NCBI GenBank assembly: GCA_023957975.1
Contig: JAMLGM010000001.1
Coordinates: 496,001 to 560,000, forward strand
Origin: Microthrixaceae bacterium
GTDB taxonomy: Bacteria > Actinomycetota > Acidimicrobiia > Acidimicrobiales > Microtrichaceae
Reading direction: 5' to 3'
DNA: 64,000 nt
Made by a program: the position numbers and the translations under genes. Shown here piece by piece: positions 44,559 through 54,022 of the stretch (position 1 is the first letter of the stretch; each line of letters starts with the position of its first letter). The notes under the pieces were generated by a model, which searched no databases, was not told where the DNA came from, and saw only the letters and a list, made by a program, of their open reading frames with translations.

Positions 44559-45853
44559 GTGAATGCCGCCCGCCGTGCCAGGACGAGGAGACGCTCGTTG
44601 AAGTCGCGACCGATGGTCGGCCATCCATGATCCGCCTCCACCCATGATCGAGCAGCATTTGCGATTGTCTGTGCTTGCTTTGGGTCATTCAACAGTTGAC
44701 GGGCGTGTTGGACGAGCTCCCGATCTGAGTTCCCGATGAGCGCGTGTTCTCCCGGAGTTATCGCAAGGCCGGCAACACCCTCACCGGTAGTCACCACCGG
44801 AACGCCGTAGGCCATTGCTTCAAGCACCTTTGTCTTGGTTCCAGATCCGGCGAAGATCGGGGCGACCATCAAGGCGGCACTGGAGTAGGCATCCTTGATG
44901 TCGGGGACGAAGCCTGCAATACGCACGCCGGGGCAGTCGGCGAGTTCGGTCACCGCGGAGGAACCTGGGCCGATGACGGTCAGGTGAGTTCGTGGATGCG
45001 AGGCTCGGAGATCTGGCAGTATTCGTGTGGCCAAGCGGTTCAAGGCTTCCACGTTTGGAGGGTAACCGAGGTTGCCCACGAAGAGGATCTCTTGCGTGCC
45101 CGTCGCCCGATGGGTTTGTTCTGGAAGGTCGACTCCGTTGGGAACCACAGCGACTTCGCCACCGGCGTCTCGTCGTGCAGCTGCTGCCTCGACGGCGGAG
45201 CAAGCTGTGAGCAAGGTGGACGATCTGAACGCTCTGCGTTCGGCGGAAATCCGCGTCGCCCTATCCGCGAGGAGGAGAGCGATTCGTCTGGCTCCGCGCG
45301 GACGTCTTGGGAGGTTTCGGACATCAGACCGAATCTGACTGTCAATCGCCCGACGTTCGGTATGCGCTACGTCAACGACGAGCGGAACCGTGGGTCCTTC
45401 GCCGCCCATGGTGCCGTCCGGGGCGATCACGGCTGCCAGTATCGGGGAGGCAACCCACACTACGTCAGGTTGGAAACTCCCGACTTCGGTTGCGACATTG
45501 CGACGAAGGAGCTCGACGTCAATACCTCGCCAGCTGCGCGGTAGACGTGGTTCGTGACGTTGCCGAAGCATGCGTGGACTTCTGCGGGTAGGAGCTTGGA
45601 CGATGACTGCTCCACTCAGCGGCGAATCGTTGAGAGCAGCGCGATCGTCATCCGGTAGCGGCTGGGCGGTGACCAGAAGGATCTGGAGATCGAAGTCACG
45701 GTGAGCGGACTGCAAGAGGCGTAGTAGCCGGCGGCGACTTCCCGTGTTGTCCGGCACAGGCGACTTGCCGAGAACGCAGAGCAATCGCGGTCGATCGTTT
45801 GGTCGCGTCGACGAGGATGCTGGCCCGGTAGCTGGGTTCCGATCATCGGGCAT
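44555..45853 (-). CDS. Glycosyltransferase family 4 (GT-B)
   Basis: The 432-residue soluble enzyme has a GT-B fold signature: an N-terminal LLCVLGKSPVPDNTGSRRRLLRLL, VAVVPNGVDLP, EILFVGNLGYPPNVEAL, and the donor site VAPIFAGSGTKTKVLEAMAYGVPVVTTGEGVAGL with the EAMA Glu. It would transfer a sugar from a nucleotide donor during repeat-unit assembly of a surface polysaccharide. The truncated acyltransferase gene follows with an ATGA overlap. It diverges from the acetyltransferase gene at 46124. Confidence 0.9.
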   Translation of the reverse strand: MPDDRNPATGPASSSTRPNDRPRLLCVLGKSPVPDNTGSRRRLLRLLQSAHRDFDLQILLVTAQPLPDDDRAALNDSPLSGAVIVQAPTRRSPRMLRQRHEPRLPRSWRGIDVELLRRNVATEVGSFQPDVVWVASPILAAVIAPDGTMGGEGPTVPLVVDVAHTERRAIDSQIRSDVRNLPRRPRGARRIALLLADRATRISAERRAFRSSTLLTACSAVEAAAARRDAGGEVAVVPNGVDLPEQTHRATGTQEILFVGNLGYPPNVEALNRLATRILPDLRASHPRTHLTVIGPGSSAVTELADCPGVRIAGFVPDIKDAYSSAALMVAPIFAGSGTKTKVLEAMAYGVPVVTTGEGVAGLAITPGEHALIGNSDRELVQHARQLLNDPKQAQTIANAARSWVEADHGWPTIGRDFNERLLVLARRAAFT

Positions 45854-46123
45854 CGGCCGGGAATATACCAGGGCTCGCGTTCCGCAAGTCTCGGCGTCGC
45901 CTCAGATCCGATTCGGAGTTTGCAGCGATCCGTCTGAGTGAACTCCGGTTGCTCGGCGTAGTCTTGTGCTGGTGAAGAACGAGTCGCATGCAGCGAACGG
46001 TGGGGACGGGACGGCTTTGAGCGTTGCCTTTGGAACAGACCGAAGGCGCGAGGAGTCTCTTGCCCAGGTTTGTCACCCACGCCCTTCAACGGTCCCCTTG
46101 GCCTGGCTGGTACCCTCAGTCCC

Positions 46124-46753
46124 GTGTTAGCTCGGTTGGCCTCTCGGTACACTCGGTGGAGCGTCGCTCGGGCCCGGATCTCGTTTTACCGTCGGCTGTC
46201 TTCCTCCCCGTTGTCAGGCGCACGTTTGGTGTCTCCTGTGCTTGCCATCGGCAATGGAACGTTCGCAGTCGCCGGAAGTCGGCTTGGCTTCTGGCCAAGC
46301 CCCTTCCTGTTCGATCGATGCATCCACCTTGAGGCCCGGAGTCTGGGGTCATCCATCACAATTGGTTCGGGGACGACGGTCAACAACGGTGCTGTCTTCA
46401 TCTCGGATGGTCCGGGGATCTCGATCGGCAAAGATTGCCTGATCGGTCCAGGAGTTCAGGTGTTCGATTCGGACTTTCACCAGTTGGACCAGTCGCAACG
46501 CGAACGCGAAGCTCGCAAGGGCGCGGTGAGCGTTGGTGATCGCGTTTTCGTCGGAGCCGGCGTCATCATCTGCAAAGGCGTGACTATCGGGGAGGGGGCC
46601 GTTGTCGGCGCAGGGTCGGTGGTGACCTCCGACATACCCGCCCGTTCGGTTGCCGCGGGAAACCCCTGCCACGTGGTCGGGCCAACTGGCGAGGGAGGAG
46701 AGGCCACCGCAGGCGTGGACAGTTTCTCGGGCGCTCAGAGGTTGACTGAATGA
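46124..46753 (+). CDS. Left-handed beta-helix acyltransferase (sugar O-acetyltransferase type)
   Basis: From about residue 85 the protein shows hexapeptide repeats (ITIGSGTTVNNGAVFISDG, ISIGKDCLIGPGVQVFDSDFHQLD, VFVGAGVIICKGVTIGEGAVVGAGSVVTSDI) ending RSVAAGNPCHVVG, the pattern of MaaA/CysE-type acetyltransferases with the conserved catalytic His in SDFHQLD. GTG 46124 is chosen with a TAcccT box seven bases upstream, fitting a leaderless transcript; a TTG at 46070 is the alternative. ATG of the next gene overlaps its stop. Confidence 0.82.
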   Translation: MLARLASRYTRWSVARARISFYRRLSSSPLSGARLVSPVLAIGNGTFAVAGSRLGFWPSPFLFDRCIHLEARSLGSSITIGSGTTVNNGAVFISDGPGISIGKDCLIGPGVQVFDSDFHQLDQSQREREARKGAVSVGDRVFVGAGVIICKGVTIGEGAVVGAGSVVTSDIPARSVAAGNPCHVVGPTGEGGEATAGVDSFSGAQRLTE

Positions 46754-47490
46754 TTCACCCGACAGCCGTCGTGTCCAACGATGCAGAGATTGCCGAAGAC
46801 GTTGAGATTGGCCCATTCAGCCTGGTCCACGCACGTGTGAGCATTGGTAGCGGCACTGTTATCGGCAGCCACTGTTCGATCGGTGAGCCCAGCGACCTTG
46901 CTTCTGACCGCCCGTTGGTTCTCGGATCAGGCAGTATCGTTCGTTCCCATTCGGTGCTCTATGTTGGATCGACGTTCGACGATGCGCTCGAGACAGGGCA
47001 TCACGTCACCATTCGCGAGGGAGTCACTGCTGGGCCGAACTTACGCGTCGGGACGTTTGCGGATCTCCAAGGAGACTCAACGTTTGGCCGGTACGTTCGT
47101 CTGCATAGTGGAGTGCAAGTGCACAAGGGTTGTGAGGTCGGAGATTTCGTTTGGATCTTTCCGTCCGTGGTGCTGACGAACGATCCGCATCCCCCAAGCG
47201 ATGTCGCTTTCGCAGGTGTGATTGTTGAGGATTACGCAGTTATCGCTGCGATGGCGTGCGTAGTCTCTGGCGTGCGAATCGGGGCACGCAGCTTGGTAGC
47301 GGCGTCAAGCACAGTGACCCGCGATGTACCTCCAAACTCGGTGGTCCGCGGGTCACCAGCGCGACGCGTCGGGTCGACCTCCGACGTCAAGCTGCGCGAC
47401 GGTTCGGGGATGGCCGCATATCCGTGGACGACCCACTTCCATCGCGGGTATCCCCAACATGTGATTGAAGAGTGGGAGGGACTGCATTGA
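46750..47490 (+). CDS. Left-handed beta-helix sugar N-acetyltransferase (FdtC/QdtC-WlbB-like)
   Basis: The 246-residue protein has hexapeptide repeats from the N-terminus (MIHPTAVVSNDAEIAEDVEIG) and the conserved FPSVVLTNDPHPPS segment, which in WlbB/QdtC/FdtC N-acetyltransferases carries the catalytic Asp-His region, and ends with VPPNSVVRGSPARRVG. It would N-acetylate a 3-amino-3,6-dideoxyhexose on dTDP using acetyl-CoA, the last step after the neighbouring isomerase and aminotransferase. Its start overlaps the previous stop (ATGA) and its end overlaps the next start. Confidence 0.82.
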   Translation: MIHPTAVVSNDAEIAEDVEIGPFSLVHARVSIGSGTVIGSHCSIGEPSDLASDRPLVLGSGSIVRSHSVLYVGSTFDDALETGHHVTIREGVTAGPNLRVGTFADLQGDSTFGRYVRLHSGVQVHKGCEVGDFVWIFPSVVLTNDPHPPSDVAFAGVIVEDYAVIAAMACVVSGVRIGARSLVAASSTVTRDVPPNSVVRGSPARRVGSTSDVKLRDGSGMAAYPWTTHFHRGYPQHVIEEWEGLH

Positions 47491-48308
47491 GCGCGCTCTC
47501 GGTGGCGGCAGGGGCCGTAGTGTCCGACGATTTCTCCCATGAAGCGAAATGCACGGTCGGGCCGTACGCTTTCATTGGGCCTGGCTGCGTCGCTGGCGCC
47601 GGGGTGCAGATCGAGGCGCGGGCTACCGTGATGGCTCCGGACTCTACGCCCGACGGTGGGCGGCGGCGGTTGGTTGTTGAGCCCGATGTCATCGTTGGCG
47701 CAGGCGCTGTCGTTTGCGGAGCTGAGGTTATAGGGCGGGGCGCTCGGATTGAGCCGGGTGCCGTCGTCACGTCCGATGTTCCGCCATACGCGGTGGTTGC
47801 CGGCAATCCGGCGTATGTGACGGGGTACGTTTCGCCGCCGGCTGGCACCACCCGCGGTCGGCCAGTGGAAATGGTGCACGCGCCTAGCGGAGTGGGCACT
47901 GTCGCTTTGCCGAGCGGTGCCTCACTGATCCGCTTCCCGGAGGTCGCGGACTTACGTGGCCTGCTCACCTTTGCCGAAGTCGATGGACAGCTTCCGTTCC
48001 CGGTCAATCGGTTCTTTCTCGTACACGGAGTTCCGTCGCAGGAGCTACGTGGCGAACACGCCCACCGACATCTCCATCAACTCTTGATCGCTGTGGCTGG
48101 TGCAGTGTCGGTTCTGACCGATAACGGGTCCGAACGTGAGGAAGTTCGCCTTGACGATCCGACGGTCGGTGTACACATCCCGCCGATGGTGTGGGGCGTG
48201 CAATTCCGACACACCGCCGACGCTGTACTGATGGTGCTGGCTTCAGATCGTTACGAGGCAGATGATTACATCCGCGACTACGGCGAGTTCCTCAGTGAGG
48301 TGTTGTGA
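47487..48308 (+). CDS. Bifunctional WxcM-like protein: acetyltransferase plus FdtA/QdtA-type 3,4-ketoisomerase
   Basis: The 273-residue protein has an N-terminal hexapeptide-repeat acyltransferase module (residues 1-115) and a C-terminal FdtA/QdtA cupin of about 140 residues with VNRFFLVHGVP and GEHAHRHLHQLLIAVAG, the conserved His-rich active site of dTDP-4-keto-6-deoxyglucose 3,4-isomerases. The order matches WxcM. A TTG start overlaps the preceding stop (TTGA) with GGGAGGG upstream; GTG 47472 is an alternative. Together with the DegT gene it makes dTDP-3-amino-3,6-dideoxyhexose. Confidence 0.85.
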   Translation: MSALSVAAGAVVSDDFSHEAKCTVGPYAFIGPGCVAGAGVQIEARATVMAPDSTPDGGRRRLVVEPDVIVGAGAVVCGAEVIGRGARIEPGAVVTSDVPPYAVVAGNPAYVTGYVSPPAGTTRGRPVEMVHAPSGVGTVALPSGASLIRFPEVADLRGLLTFAEVDGQLPFPVNRFFLVHGVPSQELRGEHAHRHLHQLLIAVAGAVSVLTDNGSEREEVRLDDPTVGVHIPPMVWGVQFRHTADAVLMVLASDRYEADDYIRDYGEFLSEVL

Positions 48309-49417
48309 CGATTCCTACGGTTCCATTCCTTGACGTTGGGGCGACCTACACATCGCTCAGCAGCGAGTTCGATGCCGCATATCGGCGGGTGATGGCAAGC
48401 GGGTGGTACTTGCTCGGGCCTGAACTGGAGGCGTTCGAAGCGGATTTTGCTCGATACTCAGGTGCTGTCGCTTGCGCTGGGGTCGGGTCGGGCCTGGATG
48501 CTCTGGTCCTGTCTCTTCGCGTGTTAGAGGTGGGCCGAGGTGACGAGGTGATCGTGCCGTCGAACACCTATATCGCCACATGGTTAGCCGTTTCGGCGGT
48601 AGGGGCAACCGTGGTCCCCGTGGAGCCTGATGAGCACACGTTCAATCTGACCGCCGAGGCGGTGGGAGACGCCATCACGTCTCGCACGGCAGCTATCTTG
48701 CCAGTTCACTTGTATGGATGTCCGGCCGATGTCGTCGGTATTGATGGTGTTGCTCGTCGCCACGGAATCCCGGTAGTTTATGACGGGGCACAATCCCACG
48801 GCGCAACCGTCGGGGGGCGGCCCGTGGGAGCGTTCGGCGACCTTACAGCCTGGAGTTTCTATCCCGGGAAGAACCTCGGAGCGTTCTCTGACGGTGGCGC
48901 GGTCACCGGACGCGACCCGTCACTCGTTGCAAGGATCCGGCGACTTCGGAATTACGGGTCGGACGTGAAGTACGTCAACCAGGAGCGAGGAATCAACAGT
49001 CGTCTTGACGAATTTCAGGCAGCCGCCCTGACCCTGAAGCTTCGGCATCTCGACGACTGGAACGGCCGGCGGGCCAGCCAGGCGAGTCTCTACATGGAGG
49101 GGCTCGGCGGCCTAGACCTGCAACTTCCCAACGTCGCAAGCAACCTTGCGTCGGCTTGGCACCTTTATGTCGTACGTCATGGCGACCGTGATCAGCTTCA
49201 GGCAGCGTTGGCTGAGCGAAAGATTTCCACCCTCATCCACTACCCGATCCCTCCTCACAGCCAACGAGCGTACGAAGACCTGTCAATGGGTCCGCTGCCC
49301 GTGGCGGAACGGTTGGCTAACGAAGTGCTCAGCCTCCCGATTGGACCGCACTTGTCGCCGGAGCAGCATGAGCGCGTGGTTGAGGTGCTCAATCAACTTG
49401 TTGAGGAGCGGAGGTAA
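48305..49417 (+). CDS. DegT/DnrJ/EryC1/StrS aminotransferase (FdtB/QdtB-like)
   Basis: The 370-residue PLP enzyme begins PTVPFLDVGATYTSLSSEF and has GSGLDALVLSLRVLEVGRGDEVIVPSNTYIAT, VYDGAQSHGA and FYPGKNLGAFSDGGAV, where the Lys forms the PLP Schiff base, plus the late NSRLDEFQAA. It fits a 3-ketohexose aminotransferase of the FdtB/QdtB type, giving a 3-amino-3,6-dideoxyhexose (Fuc3N or Qui3N). The GTG start overlaps the preceding stop (GTGA). RmlA/RmlB for the dTDP-sugar precursor are not in the window. Confidence 0.9.
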   Translation: MTIPTVPFLDVGATYTSLSSEFDAAYRRVMASGWYLLGPELEAFEADFARYSGAVACAGVGSGLDALVLSLRVLEVGRGDEVIVPSNTYIATWLAVSAVGATVVPVEPDEHTFNLTAEAVGDAITSRTAAILPVHLYGCPADVVGIDGVARRHGIPVVYDGAQSHGATVGGRPVGAFGDLTAWSFYPGKNLGAFSDGGAVTGRDPSLVARIRRLRNYGSDVKYVNQERGINSRLDEFQAAALTLKLRHLDDWNGRRASQASLYMEGLGGLDLQLPNVASNLASAWHLYVVRHGDRDQLQAALAERKISTLIHYPIPPHSQRAYEDLSMGPLPVAERLANEVLSLPIGPHLSPEQHERVVEVLNQLVEERR

Positions 49418-50385
49418 TGCCGCGCGCCACAATTGCATTGCTTAATTGGAATGGCGGCGATTTCGTTCGTCCATGTGTCGAAAGCATTCTGCGACAGAAC
49501 GAGCAAGACTTTGAGGTCGTGGTTGTCGACAATCACTCTGAAGATGGTTCAGTTGACGTCATTGAAACGCTACTCAGTGATTCTATGGTGCGTCATGAGG
49601 TCGTGCGTCTCGACGAGAACCGAGGAATCTGCGGTGGACTTCAGGTGGCACTGAAACGAGCGGGCGGGAAGTACTTCTTCCCGTTCGCTTCGGATGATGA
49701 AATGCTGTGGGACCGCGTGCAACGACAGTGTGATCAACTGGACGGTGCGGGGCCGTCTACGCATATTGCTGCTGGCGCGGTTGCACTGATTGGCCCAGAC
49801 GGAACACCCATCAGGAATCGGATTGGACGGCCAATGACCCTCCGGCCTCCGCGCTACGACCGCATGGACCGTCTCGCAAAGGCGTGGAAGGTGCCACCAG
49901 CGCCTGGCATGGCATTTCGAACAGACGGTTTGCGTTCGATTGGCGGTTATGACTCGTCAGCACCGGTCGAGGACATCGACACCTTCATGCGGCTTGTTCT
50001 CCTCGGGGGAAGCGAGGTCGTGGCAACTTGTGAGGTCGTATCGCGGTACCGTCGTCATGCATCGAATAGTTCTCGCGACAGCGAACTTACCGGGAATGGT
50101 CTTGAGCACACGTTGCGGACGTTATTTGAATCAGGTGTTGATTTTGGAGATGCCGGAGCGGGATGGATCGAGTACTTGGACGCTCGGAGCAGGGGGTACA
50201 AGTCGCCATGGGGGCACCTGTTGGGAGCCCTCGCTACATCGCCGCTGGAACGCTCCGAAATACGTACAGCGGGCAGGGATGTTATGAAGAGTTCGATGTC
50301 CACTGGCCGACGCCTTAAGGCAGGCATTGCCTACGTGGCACCGACTATAGCAGCGCGTTGGGTTCGTCGCCAGAACCCCAAATAG
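49417..50385 (+). CDS. Glycosyltransferase family 2 (GT-A)
   Basis: The 322-residue enzyme opens MPRATIALLNWNGGDFVRPC and has VVVVDNHSEDGSVD, DENRGICGGLQVALKRAGG and FPFASDDEML (the DXD-type metal site), followed by an APGMAFRTDGLRSIGGYD acceptor region. It would add one sugar to a lipid-linked repeat unit; with the preceding genes, the 3-amino-sugar is a likely donor. Start is in a TAATG overlap with the aminotransferase stop. Base composition is lower than in the flanks. Confidence 0.9.
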   Translation: MPRATIALLNWNGGDFVRPCVESILRQNEQDFEVVVVDNHSEDGSVDVIETLLSDSMVRHEVVRLDENRGICGGLQVALKRAGGKYFFPFASDDEMLWDRVQRQCDQLDGAGPSTHIAAGAVALIGPDGTPIRNRIGRPMTLRPPRYDRMDRLAKAWKVPPAPGMAFRTDGLRSIGGYDSSAPVEDIDTFMRLVLLGGSEVVATCEVVSRYRRHASNSSRDSELTGNGLEHTLRTLFESGVDFGDAGAGWIEYLDARSRGYKSPWGHLLGALATSPLERSEIRTAGRDVMKSSMSTGRRLKAGIAYVAPTIAARWVRRQNPK

Positions 50386-50475
50386 TTGCCACGCCGTGGC
50401 AGGCGCAAGACACTACCGCATGCCTCATAGCTATGCTCGATTGGCGCGCTGGCTGGTTGATGGCGAGGAGATTCT

Positions 50476-52242
50476 ATGGTTACCGAAGCATCAGAATTCG
50501 CAAGTCCGTCGCTGGCCGTCGCCGTCCGATCGCTGTACGGACGCCGACTATGGATACTGCCGGCAATAGCAGCCTCAGCGATTGCCGGAGGCCTTGCTGA
50601 GGCCGGATTTCTGCTGATTATAACGAAGGTCGGACTAGCCGCGGCCGCGGGTGAACACGCTGTCGTGCTCGCTGGTCAGTCCCGGGTATCGTTAGAAGCA
50701 GCCGCATTCGCTGCAGGTCTGCTTGTGCTCGGAAGGATTGGCTTTGGTGTTCTGGGCGGCCGACTAAATGCTGCGAACACGGCGCGCACCGTGGCCCGAG
50801 TTCGACGCGACCTTAGCAGCGCCTATTTGCAGGCAACGTGGGGCACGCAACAGACCTCTGGGGTCGGTCAACTTCAGGATCTTCTCACCACCTTTACGGG
50901 ACAAATCGGCGCGCTTCTCAACGCAATAAGTAGCAGCGTGGTTTCGATATTCAACCTGAGCGCGATGTTATTGCTTTCGGTTGCAGTCGAGCCAGCGGCA
51001 TCGATTGGCATCATCGTACTGGTAGGGTTGCTAGCGTTGTTGCTTCGCCCGATCCGCGGCGTGGTTTGGCGTCGAGCGGCGCGTGCGGCCGCACTCAACC
51101 TGTCGTTCGCAAGCTCTCTTAGTGAGATCTCCGATCTTGGCATGGAATACCACGTCTTCCACGTCCAGGCGGCGGTCGAGGAGCAGGTCGGGAACCTCAT
51201 ATCGATGAGTGAGGAAACAGACGAACGGCTTCTGTTTGCGCAGTCGCTGACTCCGACAATTTATACCGGCTTGGCGTACGTAGCGGTACTTATCGGTCTC
51301 GGAGGTGTAATCCTCTACGGTGGCAACGATATGAGTTCCGTCGGCGCGGTTATGCTCGTGATGCTTCGGTCCCTCAGCTATGGACAAGGACTCCAGATCG
51401 CGTCAAGTGCGGTGCAGGCGGCGCTGCCATTTCACGCGATGCTTGACCGACGACTTGCTGAATTCCGGGCAGCAGTCCGGGTCGATGACGGGTTGTCTGT
51501 CGGTGATGTCGGTCAGATTGAGTTTGACGACGTGGCTTTCGAATATGAACCTGGCACACCGGTTCTCCGCGACCTGGCTTTTTCGCTCGGGCCCCAAGAG
51601 GTCGTGGGAATTATGGGACCTTCCGGCGGTGGAAAGTCGACGCTGGTCCAGTTAATGCTGGGATTGCGCGAGCCAACACGCGGCCGGGTGCTGCTTGGTG
51701 GCGTTGAGGTGGGAGCGCTTGATCGCTCGCAATTGGCCAGGAAGGTGACGTTTGTCCCGCAAGATGCACATCTATTCAACGGAACTGTTGAAGACAACAT
51801 TCGGTTTATGCGTTCCCACATTACGCGAGAGGCGATTGTTGAGGCGTGCCGGTCGGCGAATTTGTGGGCGGACGTTGAAGGATTCGCCGAGGGGCTTGAT
51901 CGGTGGGTAGGTGACCGCGGGGACCACTTGAGTGGAGGCCAGAAGCAGCGTCTAACAATTGCTCGTGCATTAGTTGAGCGGCCCGACGTAATCATTCTTG
52001 ACGAACCAACGAGCGCCCTGGATGTTCAGAGCGAACAACTTATTCGCGATACGCTAACAAAGCTCTCGGATACGATGTCGGTGATTATTATCGCTCACCG
52101 CTTATCAACACTTGAGTTCTGTGACCGGATTATGGTCGTGCAATCCGGGCGTGTCGTTGCATTGGACACTGCGGACGCCCTGGAGCGAGACAATGACTTC
52201 TTTCGTGAAGCTCTCGCTATTGCTGGCATGCGATCCAGCTGA
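50476..52242 (+). CDS. ABC exporter with fused membrane and ATPase domains
   Basis: The 588-residue half-transporter has about six membrane segments in residues 35-330 and a nucleotide-binding domain with GPSGGGKST, FVPQDAHLFNGT, LSGGQKQRL, VIILDEPTSALD and IAHRLST. In this setting it is probably a flippase for lipid-linked glycan or another cell-envelope component. GAGGAG precedes the ATG at 50476. It is followed by the convergent BY-kinase gene. Codon usage is more AT-rich than the first part of the window. Confidence 0.9.
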   Translation: MVTEASEFASPSLAVAVRSLYGRRLWILPAIAASAIAGGLAEAGFLLIITKVGLAAAAGEHAVVLAGQSRVSLEAAAFAAGLLVLGRIGFGVLGGRLNAANTARTVARVRRDLSSAYLQATWGTQQTSGVGQLQDLLTTFTGQIGALLNAISSSVVSIFNLSAMLLLSVAVEPAASIGIIVLVGLLALLLRPIRGVVWRRAARAAALNLSFASSLSEISDLGMEYHVFHVQAAVEEQVGNLISMSEETDERLLFAQSLTPTIYTGLAYVAVLIGLGGVILYGGNDMSSVGAVMLVMLRSLSYGQGLQIASSAVQAALPFHAMLDRRLAEFRAAVRVDDGLSVGDVGQIEFDDVAFEYEPGTPVLRDLAFSLGPQEVVGIMGPSGGGKSTLVQLMLGLREPTRGRVLLGGVEVGALDRSQLARKVTFVPQDAHLFNGTVEDNIRFMRSHITREAIVEACRSANLWADVEGFAEGLDRWVGDRGDHLSGGQKQRLTIARALVERPDVIILDEPTSALDVQSEQLIRDTLTKLSDTMSVIIIAHRLSTLEFCDRIMVVQSGRVVALDTADALERDNDFFREALAIAGMRSS

Positions 52243-52278
52243 CCTGGTATCTTTCAATTCGAATCGATTCTGCGGGTT

Positions 52279-53856
52279 CTACGATCCAGAACCGTAATAG
52301 TCGTAATAATAAGCCTGCTGATTGCCAGCCGTTCTGCTCGCGACAAAGACGACGCCGAGTACTGGGCGGTCATGCCGGTTGATTGTGTCCAGAGATTCAA
52401 GCAAGCCACGTTGGGTCGTTTGGCCAGCGCGTACGGCCATGATGACGTAGTCGACCACTGGCAGGAGATCGGTTGTGTCGTTCGCGACCTTCAGTGGGCT
52501 TGAGTCGACGATGACGGTAGCGCCGCGTCGAGAGGCTTCGGTGCAAACATCACGCGCCGCGCCAAGGAGCGAGGCCGTCTCGCGGGTTGGCGGGCCCGCA
52601 GCCGCCACGTACAAGTTGGGCTGGTGTGGCGACTGGATGACGACCTCGTCGATGCTCAGCCGGTCTTCGTCCATGCGGGCCAAGTCATGCAATGACGCTG
52701 TCGACTGAATTCCGAGTAGTTGGCTCAGGGTCGGCTTGCGGAAGTCTCCACCGACGACGACGGTCAGCGTGCCTGTTTCGACGAGCGCTTGTGCGAGGAG
52801 CGCCGAGGTCGTCGATTTTCCTTCAGCGGGGGCTGGAGAGGTTACCAGAAACACTGCGGGTTCTTGCTTCCCGGCGTCGCGCGCGGTGGCCTGTGCAAAC
52901 AACACCGCAGATCGAATGGCCCGATATTGCTCGGCCCAGGGGCCCTCGAGATGCACTCGCCCGTCGCCATCGATCGGCTGCTTTGTTGGCGGCAGGTATC
53001 CCACCTCGGCGAGGATCGGTAGCGCCACGAGGTCGGCAAGCTCATCGCGGATGTCGATTCGGGGGTTCGTTCGTTCGATCGTCAGCGTGATTACACCGCC
53101 GAGCAGCAGTCCGATCATCCCGAGAAGCGCCGCCCGGACTGGTGCGGATGCAGGGACCGCAAGAAGTCCGCCAGCGGCGAGGCTTGGCGGCTCAAGTCCG
53201 AGTGACTCGTACGGTGCGCTTCGTTCCAGTTGGCGCTCGAGGTCTCGAATCTGCGACTCACTTTGTTCGATGTTTGAAACGAGCTCGCTACGTTGTTGGA
53301 GCAGCGCGGCCTCGATTTCACCGAGCTGGCTCGGGTTGAACCCTGAGAGTTGCGCGATACTGGGGTTTCTCTCGTCGAACGCGGCAAGCGCGTCCGTTGC
53401 TCCTGCGAGATCGGTTTCGTTGTCCGAGAGTTGCTGTCGTAAGTCCGACTGTGCAGTCGCGCTTGCCATGTTCATGAATGCGTCGGTGAACGCAACGACA
53501 AGGGCCTCAGCTTCCTTCGGGTCCTCGCTTGTTGACGCGATTCGAATTGAACTGCTCTTGTCATCGAAGGTCGCTTCGATTCGTTTCGCGAGTGAGGTCG
53601 CGTCGTCAGGGCGGCCGAGAGCTTCGGCTGCCATGGTCGGCACCTCTCCGCGCGTGACACGCAAGACATCTTGGGGGAGAGGCACGCCGTAACCGCTGGA
53701 GTTTCGATTGGCGACGAGAGTCTGAGCGACGGTGTACATGGGTACGACATCGCTGGAGGCCAACGCTCCGGAAAATGCCCCGATGACCAGCCCGAGAACG
53801 GTAGTCGCCACGATGATCGGCCAACGGCGCGCCAGCACCGCTCGGAGCTTGTTCAC
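52279..53856 (-). CDS. Polysaccharide co-polymerase/BY-kinase fusion (Wzz plus CpsD-like)
   Basis: The 525-residue protein has an N-terminal Wzz domain with membrane segments at about 13-33 and 240-260, enclosing a coiled-coil extracellular part, then a cytosolic tyrosine-kinase domain with Walker A SPAPAEGKSTT (340-350), VVVGGDFRKPTLS (Walker A') and VIVDSSPL (Walker B). The C-terminal tail AYYYDYYGSGS is the usual Tyr cluster for autophosphorylation. It controls chain length and export of the polysaccharide. GTG start at 53856. Confidence 0.93.
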   Translation of the reverse strand: MNKLRAVLARRWPIIVATTVLGLVIGAFSGALASSDVVPMYTVAQTLVANRNSSGYGVPLPQDVLRVTRGEVPTMAAEALGRPDDATSLAKRIEATFDDKSSSIRIASTSEDPKEAEALVVAFTDAFMNMASATAQSDLRQQLSDNETDLAGATDALAAFDERNPSIAQLSGFNPSQLGEIEAALLQQRSELVSNIEQSESQIRDLERQLERSAPYESLGLEPPSLAAGGLLAVPASAPVRAALLGMIGLLLGGVITLTIERTNPRIDIRDELADLVALPILAEVGYLPPTKQPIDGDGRVHLEGPWAEQYRAIRSAVLFAQATARDAGKQEPAVFLVTSPAPAEGKSTTSALLAQALVETGTLTVVVGGDFRKPTLSQLLGIQSTASLHDLARMDEDRLSIDEVVIQSPHQPNLYVAAAGPPTRETASLLGAARDVCTEASRRGATVIVDSSPLKVANDTTDLLPVVDYVIMAVRAGQTTQRGLLESLDTINRHDRPVLGVVFVASRTAGNQQAYYYDYYGSGS

Positions 53857-54022
53857 TATGGGTCGCCTCGGGGATTAGGGAAAGGGCTCGGGGAACGCTT
53901 CGACTGTAGTGGCATCGTTCGCCAGCACAACAGCGCGCTACCGCGACAGCGGCCACCGTCAAGGTAGCCTAGTCAGGTTGAGGTCCTCGGCAGGTTGCCA
54001 CGACCGATTCCCGGGTGGTTGC

